Of a stretch of 64,000 bases of DNA, positions 20,282 to 30,261 are shown in pieces. The notes under the pieces were generated by a model. It was not told where the DNA came from. It was given only the letters and a program-made list of their open reading frames with translations, and searched no databases. Made by a program: the position numbers and the translations under genes. Origin of the DNA: Diogma glabrata (taxonomy: Eukaryota > Arthropoda > Insecta > Diptera > Cylindrotomidae); assembly GCA_963693315.1 (NCBI GenBank), contig OY856188.1, positions 202,814,050 to 202,878,049 of the forward strand, read 5' to 3'. Every line of letters begins with the position of its first letter. The first letter of the stretch is position 1.

Positions 20282-21552
20282 AGATTATTGGTTTCTTTGA
20301 GTTTCATTGATATTTTTTTTTCTTTTGTTTCTTTTTTTATGTAAAATCGTAAAATTAAATTATTTTCTATAAACAGCTGATCTTTTTTGTTAAACTTAAT
20401 GACTGAATTTTTATTCTTATTAACGATATAGAATTTAGTTAGATTTAGATTAAAACCTAAATTTAGTATTTATTTAGTTGAACTATACTGCTAAAGTCGT
20501 TCAAAAGAAAGAAAAACTCTTCATCAAGATTATTTACAAAAAAAAATCGAATATTATAAAGAAGCACAATTCAAATATCGTTTCTTTAAAAAAATAAATG
20601 AAATATTGCCTGAAGTTATGTACTGGTGAGTGATGAACTACATGTAATGTAACCAAATTTATCGGTAGATGGTGCAGAAATAGGCTTATTAAATGTTACT
20701 GTCTAGTTCAATGTTAAACTTAAAATAAAACTCCAGTTGATCGTAATATATTATTTGAACATCAATTAGCTATATTATATCGTCGAATGTCGAATCATTT
20801 TTCGTTCACTATAACGCAACCGAAAAAAAACGTCTGCCTAAAAATATGGAGACATAAAGTCGTCAAAAAATAGTTTAAAAAAGAAGGTAACCAACATAAT
20901 TGCAGAAATCATTTGGAGAAATTAGTAGGAGAATTAGTAGGAGAAATTAATAAAGCTGGGTCGAAGAAATTAATGAATCGGTCTATTCAAGTTTGGCTTT
21001 CAACAGCAACACAAGTTCCTTAGTTTTGGCTCCAGTTGTTAATTGATGGCAAATTAATTGATTATTAAACGAAGAATTCGATGGAAATGTTTTGCCAGTA
21101 AACACCAACAATTTTATTGATGCTCAAGAAATGGATAAGGATTTGGATAATTTCTTTTGAAGGACAACACCGATGCCGAATCAACATTGAATAACTTAAG
21201 TATTTTTTATGTTATATATTAGTTCATTTGATAATTTAAATTTGTTTTTTCTGATTTGTTAAGTTAGTTTGGTCAGTAAATTAAATAAATGTATATTTTG
21301 AGTTTTGCAAAAGAAATGATGATTAATGTTGATTAAATATAAAAATTAATTGTGCATTTTAGTTTTGTTTTCTAATTTATTAATAAAGTGCTTTTGTATT
21401 TTGTGCTGTTGTTTGTGATTTTTCAAAGGAATGAAAAGAAACTGCTTTGTGAACATTATCTGATGAAGACCCGTCCCACACTCACAAATTTAGCGCTGCG
21501 CTTAGGGGTACGTTATAATTTCTAACTTTATAATTTATCGTAAATATCGATT
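20282..21552. other. AT-rich DNA with a decayed, unidentified coding-like stretch
   Basis: Between about 20520 and 21170 several plus-strand frames give ordered, protein-like runs, for example QKKIEYYKEAQFKYRFFKKI and NTNNFIDAQEMDKDLDNFF, separated by stops and frame changes. I recognise no family. It may be an old pseudogene of a host or transposon gene. The rest to the hAT boundary is unremarkable. Confidence 0.3.
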
Positions 21553-21633
21553 ATATATACCAGAGGTGGCCAAGCTTCACTACACGTTGAGCCGCAGTAC
21601 AATAATCTCTCGTTTCGAGAGCCACAAAAAAAA

Positions 21634-21953
21634 TTTTTTCTCCGATAGACAGCAAATATAAATTTTGCAGACTTATTTAAGTCAGCAAAGTGGCACTTTT
21701 CCTGCCTAGGCAGCAAAGCAAGTACTTTGCTGCCTAGGCAGCAAAATAATTAGACTTCATAGAAATAAACAGATATTGCGATTAAAAAAAAAAATTTTTC
21801 TCCGATAGACAGCAAATATAAATTTTGCAGACTTATTTCAGTCAGCAAAGTGGCACTTTTCCTGCCTAGGCAGCAAAGCAAGTACTTTGCTGCCTAGGCA
21901 GCAAAATAATTAGACTTCATAGAAATAAACAGATATTGCGATTAAAAAAAAAA
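21634..21953. repeat. 160-bp tandem duplication with 17-bp perfect hairpin
   Basis: TCCGATAGACAGCAAATATAAATTTTGC and the following sequence occur at 21641 and again at 21801, nearly unchanged over 160 bases. Each copy holds CTGCCTAGGCAGCAAAG, six bases, then its exact inverse (21702-21741 and 21862-21901). Confidence 0.9.
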
Positions 21954-22414
21954 TTTTTTTAATCGATTTTTTTTTTCATTTTTAAAATTTTGCTTTATTT
22001 TTAAAGTAATAATTATTAAATTACATATCATTGTAATTAATCGGAGAAAAAATTATATGTTCAACTCGGCAGCAAGGTAGATTGACTGCCTTGGCTGAAT
22101 TCCTAGCCTCGCTCGCTCGGGTATGAACTATCAGCCGCGGCAGTCAATTTACTACTTTGCTGCCTAGTTAAACAAATAACTATTTTTAATCGATTTTTTT
22201 TTTCATTTTTAAAATTTTGCTGTATTTTTAAAGTAATAATTATTAAATTACATATCATTGTAATTAATCGGAGAAAAAATTATATGTTCAACTCGGCAGC
22301 AAGGTAGATTGACTGCCTTGGCTGAATTCCTAGCCTCGCTCGCTCGGCTATGAACTGTCAGCCGCGGCAGTCAATCTACTACTTTGCTGCCTAGTTAAAC
22401 AAATAACTATTTCA
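21954..22414. repeat. 227-bp tandem duplication with GC-rich hairpin
   Basis: The block from AATCGATTTTTTTTTTCATTT (21961) to CTAGTTAAACAAATAACTATTT recurs at 22188. In each copy GGTAGATTGACTGCC pairs with GGCAGTCAAT(T/C)TACTAC about 80 bases on, enclosing CTAGCCTCGCTCGCTCGG. It directly follows the 160-bp duplication, so the hAT interior carries two adjacent doublings. Confidence 0.9.
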
Positions 22415-22500
22415 AAAGTATCAGTTGTTTGGAAATATTTATTTTATTGAAAAAACAATTATGTACTTATGGTTATAAATACATACAAATTTAAAGTTTG

Positions 22501-24362
22501 TTACATGACATGCCTGCTGGTAGATGGCATGTTTGTTTGTAACTTGGCCGTGAATTTTCTGAAATCTGGTTCATAGTTTGTTAGCGCAGTACAAATTAAT
22601 TCCGTTAAATGCTCATTTGTAAGTTGTGAACGGTGGTTTGATTTTATAAACTTCATTGTTGAAAAAAGTGATTCACAACAATATGTTGTACCGAATATGG
22701 ACAGTAATCTGGCAGCAGCTTTTTTCAAATTGGGGTACTTTAATTGAGACACTAGTTTCCAAAACTCATTTGGAGATTGTGTGGCTTTGTGATGCATTTT
22801 AAGAATGTGATCTTCCTGTAGCTCTAGTAATTCCATTTCTCCTGAGGCGCTGTCATGCAAAATATAACAAGGAATCGATAAGCCCTCGTTAATAATGTTA
22901 ATTTCGAATGGATTTACAAGTAAATTAAGAGAAGTATTTAAATTATTCAGATCATTAAATCGCAAGTGAAAGTCTTTTAATAATTCTGCTAATTTACTGT
23001 CGTATTCACTCAGTTTGTTATCATTAATTTTAGAGAGTCTGTTCTTCAGACGAGGAAAGTGGTTGAGTACTTTTGTTGTTAAATCTCGTTGAAAAAGTTG
23101 AATTTTTTTAATAAAACTCAGAATCGTTTGAATAAGATCAGTAATAACTTTATCTTTTCCTTGTAAATCTTTTCCTTTCCATTATATCAGTCAAAAACAT
23201 ACAATCATTAATCAATTCATCATCCTTTAATTCCAGATAGTGTTTTTCTTTTTCTTTGAGGAAATTTCTGATAGGTTCCATTAAATCAACAAATCGGCTT
23301 AGAACATTATAGGTGGATAACCATCGCACAAGGCAGTAAAATGTTATATCTTGAGGATGTTCTTCAAAGTCCAGTGCTTCGATAAAGTTCTTGAATTGGC
23401 GATGGGCTTTTGAATTCGTCCGAATATAGTTCAAAATTTGTAGCACAGTTTTCATTACGTTTTCGTATTTAAAATATTTTGCAACTAAATGTTCACGATG
23501 AACAATGCAATGAAGTGCCGAAATTCGGGTATTCTTGGATCATTTTTTAATAGACCAATAAGGCCTACATTTTTTCCTAACATTGCAGGTGCTCCGTCAG
23601 TTCACAGTTGCTACACTTACCAAATTATTCAGTGGAATATCTGTATCTGACAATATATTATCAAGGGCACTCTTAGTATCAATACCACGAGTAGTATTTT
23701 TAAGTGCTACCAAATCCAATAGTTCTTCCTTTACGATTAAAGATTCGGAAACGAATCGGATAAATACAGCTAACTGGGGGGCTGTCTTGTATATCGATTG
23801 ATTCGTCAAGGGCTAAGCTGAAAGCTACACTATTTTTTACATCTACTTGTAGTCGCTGTTTAATATCTTTACTTATTTCCGTAATGCGGCGCTCAGTGGT
23901 ATGATGTGATACTGGAACATTGCTAAATAATCTGTGCAATTTGATATTTAAAGGATCCAGCATTTTAACCACCTGTTCCATAATCTTTTTGATAAATTTT
24001 CCCTCAGTGTAAGGTCGTTTAGCACGGGCGATGTTCCAATCGATCATAAAACTAGTCTCGGTAGTATTATCAGCTTCTGAACTAAAAGATGATAATAATG
24101 TTTGCTGATTACTTAATGCAGATTTTAAAGAGTTTATTTTATTTGTTCGGATGTTGGTATTCAACGGATAATTATCCAAAAATTTACTATGGTTTTTTTC
24201 GTGATGCCGTTTTAAATTACTGGTTTTATAATGAACAAGTGATTCATTGCAAATAAGACACCAAGGTTTTCCCCCTTTATCGATGAATGCGTATGCTTCA
24301 ACCCATTCTTGCCTGAAGCTACGATTTTATCCGTCATATCTCCTTTTTTTGTGGTCTGACAT
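22501..24362 (-). pseudogene. hAT transposase, BED-finger type, with one stop and several frameshifts
   Basis: From an ATG at 24362 the minus strand reads MSDHKKRRYDG, a stop codon, then on in the same frame with a BED-type zinc finger (WCLIC...NLKRHHEKNH), then FSLALDESIDIQD. A frameshift near 23785 moves the reading to TAPQLAVFIRF...EELLDLVALKNTTRGID, another near 23600 loses the CTDGAPAMLG-like region, and a further one near 23150 leads to the C-terminal dimerisation region LKKAAARLLSIFGTTYCCES and LFSTMKFIKSNHRSQLTNEH. The order matches transposases related to the GTF2IRD2/ZBED group. Full length is retained, so it is an inactivated autonomous copy. The stop is at 22501-22503. Confidence 0.9.
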
Positions 24363-25197
24363 ATTTAGCAGTTAAATTAAAAAACGGAGTACTCATAAAA
24401 AACACGCAAAATATTATATTTCGCTACAAGAGATGAAATCACCGTTTTTTTCTTGCAATTTCCTTAAGTTTTTAATTTCGTTTTTGGTTTAGGGTAATAT
24501 CTTACTGTCGTAGATGTAGAAGCGGTTGAGGTAGCATATGTCGGATTTGCACGTGTTTTTAATTCTATTTAATTATGAACTTATTCATTTTTTAATTAGA
24601 ATATTAAAGGATACATTAAATTTAACGTCGGCAAATTGCCTAAAGATAAAATATCAAAAATATTGTTTATAAAAAAATTGCAGAAAAAGATAATCATAGA
24701 AAAACCAAAATCCAAAAGGAAAGACTTGATTTTGAGAAAGATTTTTGTGCATTAATTTGAAACGAATACAGGTGATTTTATTTTTAGTCCACTAGAATAT
24801 GTTAAACGTATAACCTTAAATAATAAAATTAGTTAAATTTATTTATAACAGCGGATTATACTTAAACTTGATTCGCGAAGTAAAGTAGTATCAAACTAAA
24901 ATAAAGCCGCAAAAAAATCCAAGAGTAGTAACTTCGACAGGACAGACCTAAATATAATAAAATGATTGCATTAAATCATTTTATATTATTATTTTAAATA
25001 TTTTATTTTACTTGTTATATTTTCATATTATATTAAACAGCATTATAAATTATATGTATTATTTCTAATTTTGTTACAATTTTTATGAATTATTAAATAT
25101 TATTTAATTTTTTCATTTCTTTTCGAGAGCCGCATTTATTCTTTTAAAGAGCCGCATGCGGCTCGCGAGCCGCGGTTTGGCCATGTGTGATATATAC

Positions 25198-25355
25198 TAT
25201 CATAGAAAAAATTGCATTTCCTACGCGAGATAAAAACGCTTTTCGTTCGTAAACATGTCTCACTCGACGCTAGCGCGTCTCGTGAACAAATGTTTACTCA
25301 CGAAAAAAACAATGTTTTCATCTCTTGTAGGAAAATATACTATTTTCAATTTTTT
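25198..25355. mobile_element. Short palindromic element, inverted copy
   Basis: TATCATAGAAAAAATTGCATTTCCTACGCGAGATAAAAACGC ... CATCTCTTGTAGGAAAATATAC is the reverse of 18232-18370. The hAT at 21561-25189 is inserted at its left edge: the flank at 21530-21560 (AAATATCGATTATATATAC) continues the homology seen at 18366-18400. Confidence 0.65.
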
Positions 25356-26590
25356 CAGGGTTGCTTTGTTTTAAAAACTTTATAAAATTATATGAAGATT
25401 ATTATAGTTGCTATGGTAACTACAATTTGTTATTGTTTTTACAAAAGTGAAAAAGAACCCATTTTCACAGGAGATTAAGCGTGATGAAAATAGACTTTTT
25501 GTATGCTATCATAGAAAAAACAATATTTTGTACATATAGGTCTCTTGGGATAGTAAGAGAAAAAAGATTTAAAGCATACTTTGGAAAAGGTTAACAACCC
25601 TGGCAATATTTTTAACAAGAAAGAACTAATTTGATATATTACAATCGATCTTCAACCCAGATAAATATTCATTAGATCGTATGTAAACATATAACCTTCA
25701 ATAAAAGCAAGGCAAAAACTAGATTAGATTGGCTTTACAAAAAAAAAACAAAAACGCGAAAACTATATATTATTCTATTATGTGGTAATTTAATATTTTC
25801 AAAGATTTTGCTATTTAAACAAACGATGAAAAACTCGTATTTAAGAAACGAGATTATAAGAAAAGGATAAACTTTTGATGCAATATAATATTTATTTAAA
25901 TTCGTAGTTCCGTCACACGATCAGTTATTGTTTTTCCAAAATATCAATTAACATTCAAGATTTTTAAATATTTAGACATTTAATTGGCAAAAACTTGAAA
26001 TTATATTACTTTGCTTGACTTTCTTTCTCAAATGTTTTTATTATATTAGAAACAAAACAAACAAAATATTACTATGCTTCTATAATTTGTTATAGATAAT
26101 TTATTTGATTTTGTAATTTTATTGGTGGATTTATTACTTTTACTTAATTGATTTCATAATTGAGTTTTTTTATTTAATCTTTTATCGAATTTTGTTTTAT
26201 ATCAATCACAACAAAATTGTATTATTGATTTGGAAGAGACTCAGCTGGATGTGACGAGAAAGTCAAATTTACATTGTAAATGTCAATAATCGTACGAAAT
26301 TTACAACTAATCCGAACTAAGACTTTTTGTATAGCAAATTTAAATCCTTAATAATCGTATTTAGTTCAAAATTATTAAGAAATGCGTGTTAGAATTTATG
26401 TAACGAAAAATTCGTCAAACTTACAATCCAATTACACGATTATGAATGACCTAAATAAAATTTTGGTAAATTTATTTTCGAAAATTTTTTGCCTTAGTTT
26501 TATTTTAATTTAAACCAATGAAATTCTCTAAAATGTAATGACATCATTCAATTTCACCAATAAAATTTGAATTATACTAATAACAAATAT
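25356..26590. other. AT-rich DNA, no gene recognised
   Basis: The first 150 bases share words with 18370-18560 (TTGCTATGG, CTATCATAGAAAAAA), so the palindromic-element family has longer relatives. After that I see only AT-rich sequence without a coding signal. Confidence 0.4.
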
Positions 26591-26599
26591 TTATGCGTC

Positions 26600-26880
26600 T
26601 GGTCTGCTGGGATATTAAAAATTATCAGTCTAATTTTGAAATAATTAACTGATATCCCAGTAGGCCAACGTATAATTCATAAAAATATATAAAGAAATGA
26701 AAAATGACAAAAAATTTTCTAAACGAATTCCCCTCATTCGTTGATAAATTCTCATAATTTGTTGGAAAATTCCTTAAACAAATGGTATTGATAAAAGCAC
26801 TCGGCCTCGTGCTTTTATCAATATACTTGCTTTCGAAATTTTTAGCAAAAAAATATTTCGAATTATCACCGCCCTTGGGA
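26600..26880. repeat. Pair of hairpins, one with perfect 15-bp arms
   Basis: TATTGATAAAAGCAC (26786-26800), an eight-base loop TCGGCCTC and GTGCTTTTATCAATA (26809-26823) form a perfect hairpin. Upstream, CTGGGATATT near 26608 and GATATCCCAG near 26652 form a second, imperfect one. Both resemble the centre of short palindromic MITEs. Confidence 0.6.
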
Positions 26881-27470
26881 AATTACAACTGATAATTTTA
26901 TTTAAAAAAAATGTAAAATGTCAGACTTACAACCTCTGAACAAAGTACATAGGATTTTCTTGGACTGTGCAACTATTAAACGGGTCGAAAAATCAACTGC
27001 TAAAGAGAAAAGACAAGGAATTAAACGGGAAAGACCATGTTAAGAAGGCGAAATTTGGCAAAAACCGTATCCAAACCAGAGTAAAGCTAATGCGTTACGT
27101 GTAAGCAACTTTTGATTATTATAGTATTCGCGAAACATGTTCAATATTAAATGACAACCAGTGAATCGTATGTTTATACAACATTCGAGGTATATATAAA
27201 CCATCGAAAGGAAATACATGGAAATACTGATGCATTGATGAGAGGACTATATCAAGTGGTACGCAGTCGCACGGAATTTAATAGAAAAATAGCATCGATG
27301 AAACAGCACAAGTTTTCCTTTATTTTTTCTTTTCTATTTTTTTAGGCATCCTCGATAAAAGCTCAACTCGAAAATACAGCTTTTGCTAATAACACTAGTT
27401 TACAAGAAATAACTCCCTAAATGAAACCTAATAGTCTGAGCTATTGTTTGTAAAAATACGTCTAGAATTC
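26881..27470. other. No recognisable gene
   Basis: The interval 26900-27140 is somewhat less AT-rich and reads as protein-like fragments in more than one frame, but stops interrupt all of them and I recognise no family. The 64-codon frame at 27151-27345 has no match I can name. Confidence 0.3.
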
Positions 27471-27474
27471 TGGA

Positions 27475-28745
27475 AGCTACATTCGGAAAAAAATGAAAAA
27501 AAACGAAAAATTTACGGTTTTTCCATATTCATTATTCAACGCCGTAAATTTTGAACAAATAGTAATTGCTTGAACATCAAGGAAATTTAATTTTCTTTCT
27601 TTTAAGTTACATAACACGAATATTGGTGCAGGTTGCACCAAGTTATTTAAGTTTTCCCAAAAAAAGTTAAAACTCAAAATTTGGAAAACAAATTTTTTTA
27701 CTAATAATAATTTAAAATTTGGAACAACAGAAAGCATTTGTTAGCTCAATTTTATTACATATTAGAAACCCAAATTAAATGTTAAAATAGATTAGAATTT
27801 ATATTGATGATATATTTGACAACAAAATTTAAAAATTTTTTTTTTAATCTCAATACGGCAAAAAATTGAAAACATATTTCAAAATACACAAATGTTTTTC
27901 TTGATAAAAACGCAAAAATGGAGTTTATCGTTTTCGTTTTTGTGTTTTTAGAAAAAAATGCTTGCGCTCTTACTATCAAAGCCTGGTTGTAACACAACGT
28001 TAAAAAGTTAAATGAACGTTTTCTCCGCTGTCCCATCTTGAAAGTATTAAGTTCACATAACTATTTTTCGGCATCCACAGTCCACATCCGTCATCTTCAC
28101 TCAATTCAATGTCGAAGTAATGAAGATGTGCATTCTTATCAATAGAGTGATTTGTTTAGAAGTATGGTTTATTTAACTTCCACTAAACTAAATAAAACAG
28201 AATGAGTTTGGACTATTTTTACACTTCAATCTCTTTGACGACGCCATTTAAATAGATTTAACTTTACACTTTACTATTTTAAAATAATTCTTATCTGATG
28301 TTTGAGAACGACTGAACTTGTAAAATATTATTTACGGTACAAAAAAGACTAAAAATACGGTTGAAATAAGGAAAACTCAAAATAGCTCGCAGTTGTAATT
28401 CGAAAATCAATATAACAACTCATATATAAATCAACTATGTTGCAGAATCTAAATTATTATTAGCAAAAAAATTTGTTTACCAAATTTTGAGTTATCACTT
28501 TTTTTGGGAAAACATAAAAAACTTGGTGCAACTTGCACCAATAATCGTGTTATATAACTTAAAAGAAAGGAAATTAAATTTAATATAGGCTCCAAAGAAA
28601 TTAAAAAAATTTACAATCATTGTTTGTTCAAAATTAATGGCGTTCAATATGAAAAAATTGAAAATAAACATAAATTTTTCGTTTTTTTTCAACTTTTTTG
28701 AGTGCAACTTCAAGAATTCATGATGGATTTTTACAAAAAATAGCT
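27475..28745. repeat. Inverted repeat, arms about 240-270 bp, spacer about 740 bp
   Basis: The left arm (about 27475-27712) contains TTCTTTTAAGTTACATAACACG, GGTGCAGGTTGCACCAAG and TTTTCCCAAAAAAAGT. The right arm (about 28453-28745) carries the same words in reverse: TTTTTTTGGGAAAACA, CTTGGTGCAACTTGCACCAA, CGTGTTATATAACTTAAAAGAA. The arms are clearly diverged, so this is older than the foldback element next to it. No TSD was found. Confidence 0.75.
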
Positions 28746-28996
28746 CAAAGTTTTTGTTAGCGTATTTACTATGCACTTGTTTTATTAATATATTGAATTT
28801 GGTTGTTTTTAAAATATGAGATACAAAAACTGGAACAAATTTTCTAAACCGAAAAAATTGGGTTTTTGCGAATATCTCAAAAACAAGAGCTAACAAAAAA
28901 AATAAATATGATATTAGTGTTCAGCAGGTCATAATCCATAAGAAAAGTTGGCTTTTATTCAAGCAGACAAAAAAGTTCAAAATTTGTAAACTAGTG

Positions 28997-30256
28997 CACA
29001 GTGGTACAGATCGATTTCAGTTCGGCAAAAATTCATTTTATGAGTGATTCTTATGTATTTTTTAACGCTGAATCCGAATCTGCCATCAGTTTTTTCCCCA
29101 GGTCAGCCATTTCCCCGAAAAACCGAAAAAACCGAATTTTCGGAGTTAAGGTGCAGTGTTTTTTTTATGATTCCTTTGGTTTTATATAGTCATTTTATGC
29201 AGAAAAATGAGTTTTTAAATTTACCCGGGTTTTTTTTCGATCCGAGTTTTCGGTTTTTCGGGTTTCCATGATAGATAGGTTAAAATTAACTTCAGATTCG
29301 GATTCAGCGACCAAAAGTATGGTAGAAACGATATAAAACTTTACTAGTTTGTTAACTTTAAATTTGACCTCACGTGACCTTTGAGAGGTCACATCTTAAT
29401 TTCCGCAAAAGTCCTCACTAATTTATGAATGTCCAATTGAAGCCTGGTACTTTCTCTACAAGCTCCAAAAGAAAAAATGAGTGGGCACCTTTGGGAGAAA
29501 AAGTTATAGCCAGTTGAATCTCGAATAAAAAACCCGGGCATTATGAGGGGATAATAATGTCAAAATCTTAAAATATTTAATATATATTATCAAAATCGAA
29601 TTGGGATTTTGATGTCTAGTATAGCTTAATATTTGATTTTGATAATATATTTTTTAATTATATATTTTAAGATTTTGACATTATTATCCCCCCATAATGC
29701 CCGGGTTTTTTACCATTTTAAGATTTTGACATTATTATCCCCCCATAATGCCCGGGTTTTTTATTCGAGATTCAACTGGCTATAACGTTTGCTCCATAAA
29801 GTACCAGGCTTCAATTGGACACTCATAAATTAGTGAGGACTTTTGCGGAAATTAAGATGTGACCTCTCAAAGGTCACGTGAGGTCAAATTTAAAGTTAAC
29901 AAACTAGTAAAGTTTTATACCGTTTCTACCATACTTTTGGTCGCTGAATCCGAATCTGAAGTTATTTTTTACCTATCTATCATGGAAACCCGAAAAACCG
30001 AAAATTCGGATCGAAAAAAACCCGGGTAAATTTAAAAACTCATTTTTCTGCATAAAACGACTATATAAAACCAAAGGAATCATAAAAAAAAACACTTTGC
30101 ACCTTAACTCCGAAAATTCTGTTTTTTCGGTTTTTCGGAGAAATTGCTGACCTGGGGAAAAAACCGATGGCAGATTCGGATTCAGCGTTAAAAAATACAT
30201 AAGAATCACTCATAAAATGAATTTTTGCCGAACTGAAATTGATCTGTACCACTGTG
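28997..30256. mobile_element. 1.26-kb foldback element, almost a complete palindrome
   Basis: Starting with CACAGTGGTACAGATC and ending with its inverse GATCTGTACCACTGTG, the two halves are inverse copies nearly to the centre (about 29610-29635), where ATATATTATCAAAATC and GATTTTGATAATATAT close the stem. The 5-bp word TAGTG flanks the element (28992-28996, 30257-30261). The right half has an extra tandem copy of a roughly 53-bp block (AAGATTTTGACATTATTATC...CCCGGGTTTTTTA, about 29670-29765). Frames in the arms are mirror images and not coding. A transcript through it would form a hairpin of roughly 600 bp. Confidence 0.85.
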
Positions 30257-30261
30257 TAGTG

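Larger units (their letters stand above)
21561..25189 (-). mobile_element. hAT transposon with BED-finger transposase pseudogene
   Basis: The left end CAGAGGTGGCCAAGC and the reverse-complemented right end CACACATGGCCAAAC form imperfect TIRs. The perfect 8-bp duplication ATATATAC flanks the element (21553-21560, 25190-25197), as expected for hAT. The transposase is on the minus strand. Short CGAGAGCC / GAGCCGC words near both ends are subterminal repeats. The left interior holds two tandem duplications with strong hairpins. The target was one of the short palindromic elements, whose right half continues at 25198. Confidence 0.9.

Noticed and set aside
28997..29040. True V(D)J-type recombination signal
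   Set aside because: The heptamer matches, but at neither 12 nor 23 bases is there a convincing nonamer. A seven-base match alone is weak.
29001..29271. Repeated ORFs at 29001-29271 and 29973-30252
   Set aside because: They are the same frames read from the two inverse arms of the foldback element and show no protein domain.
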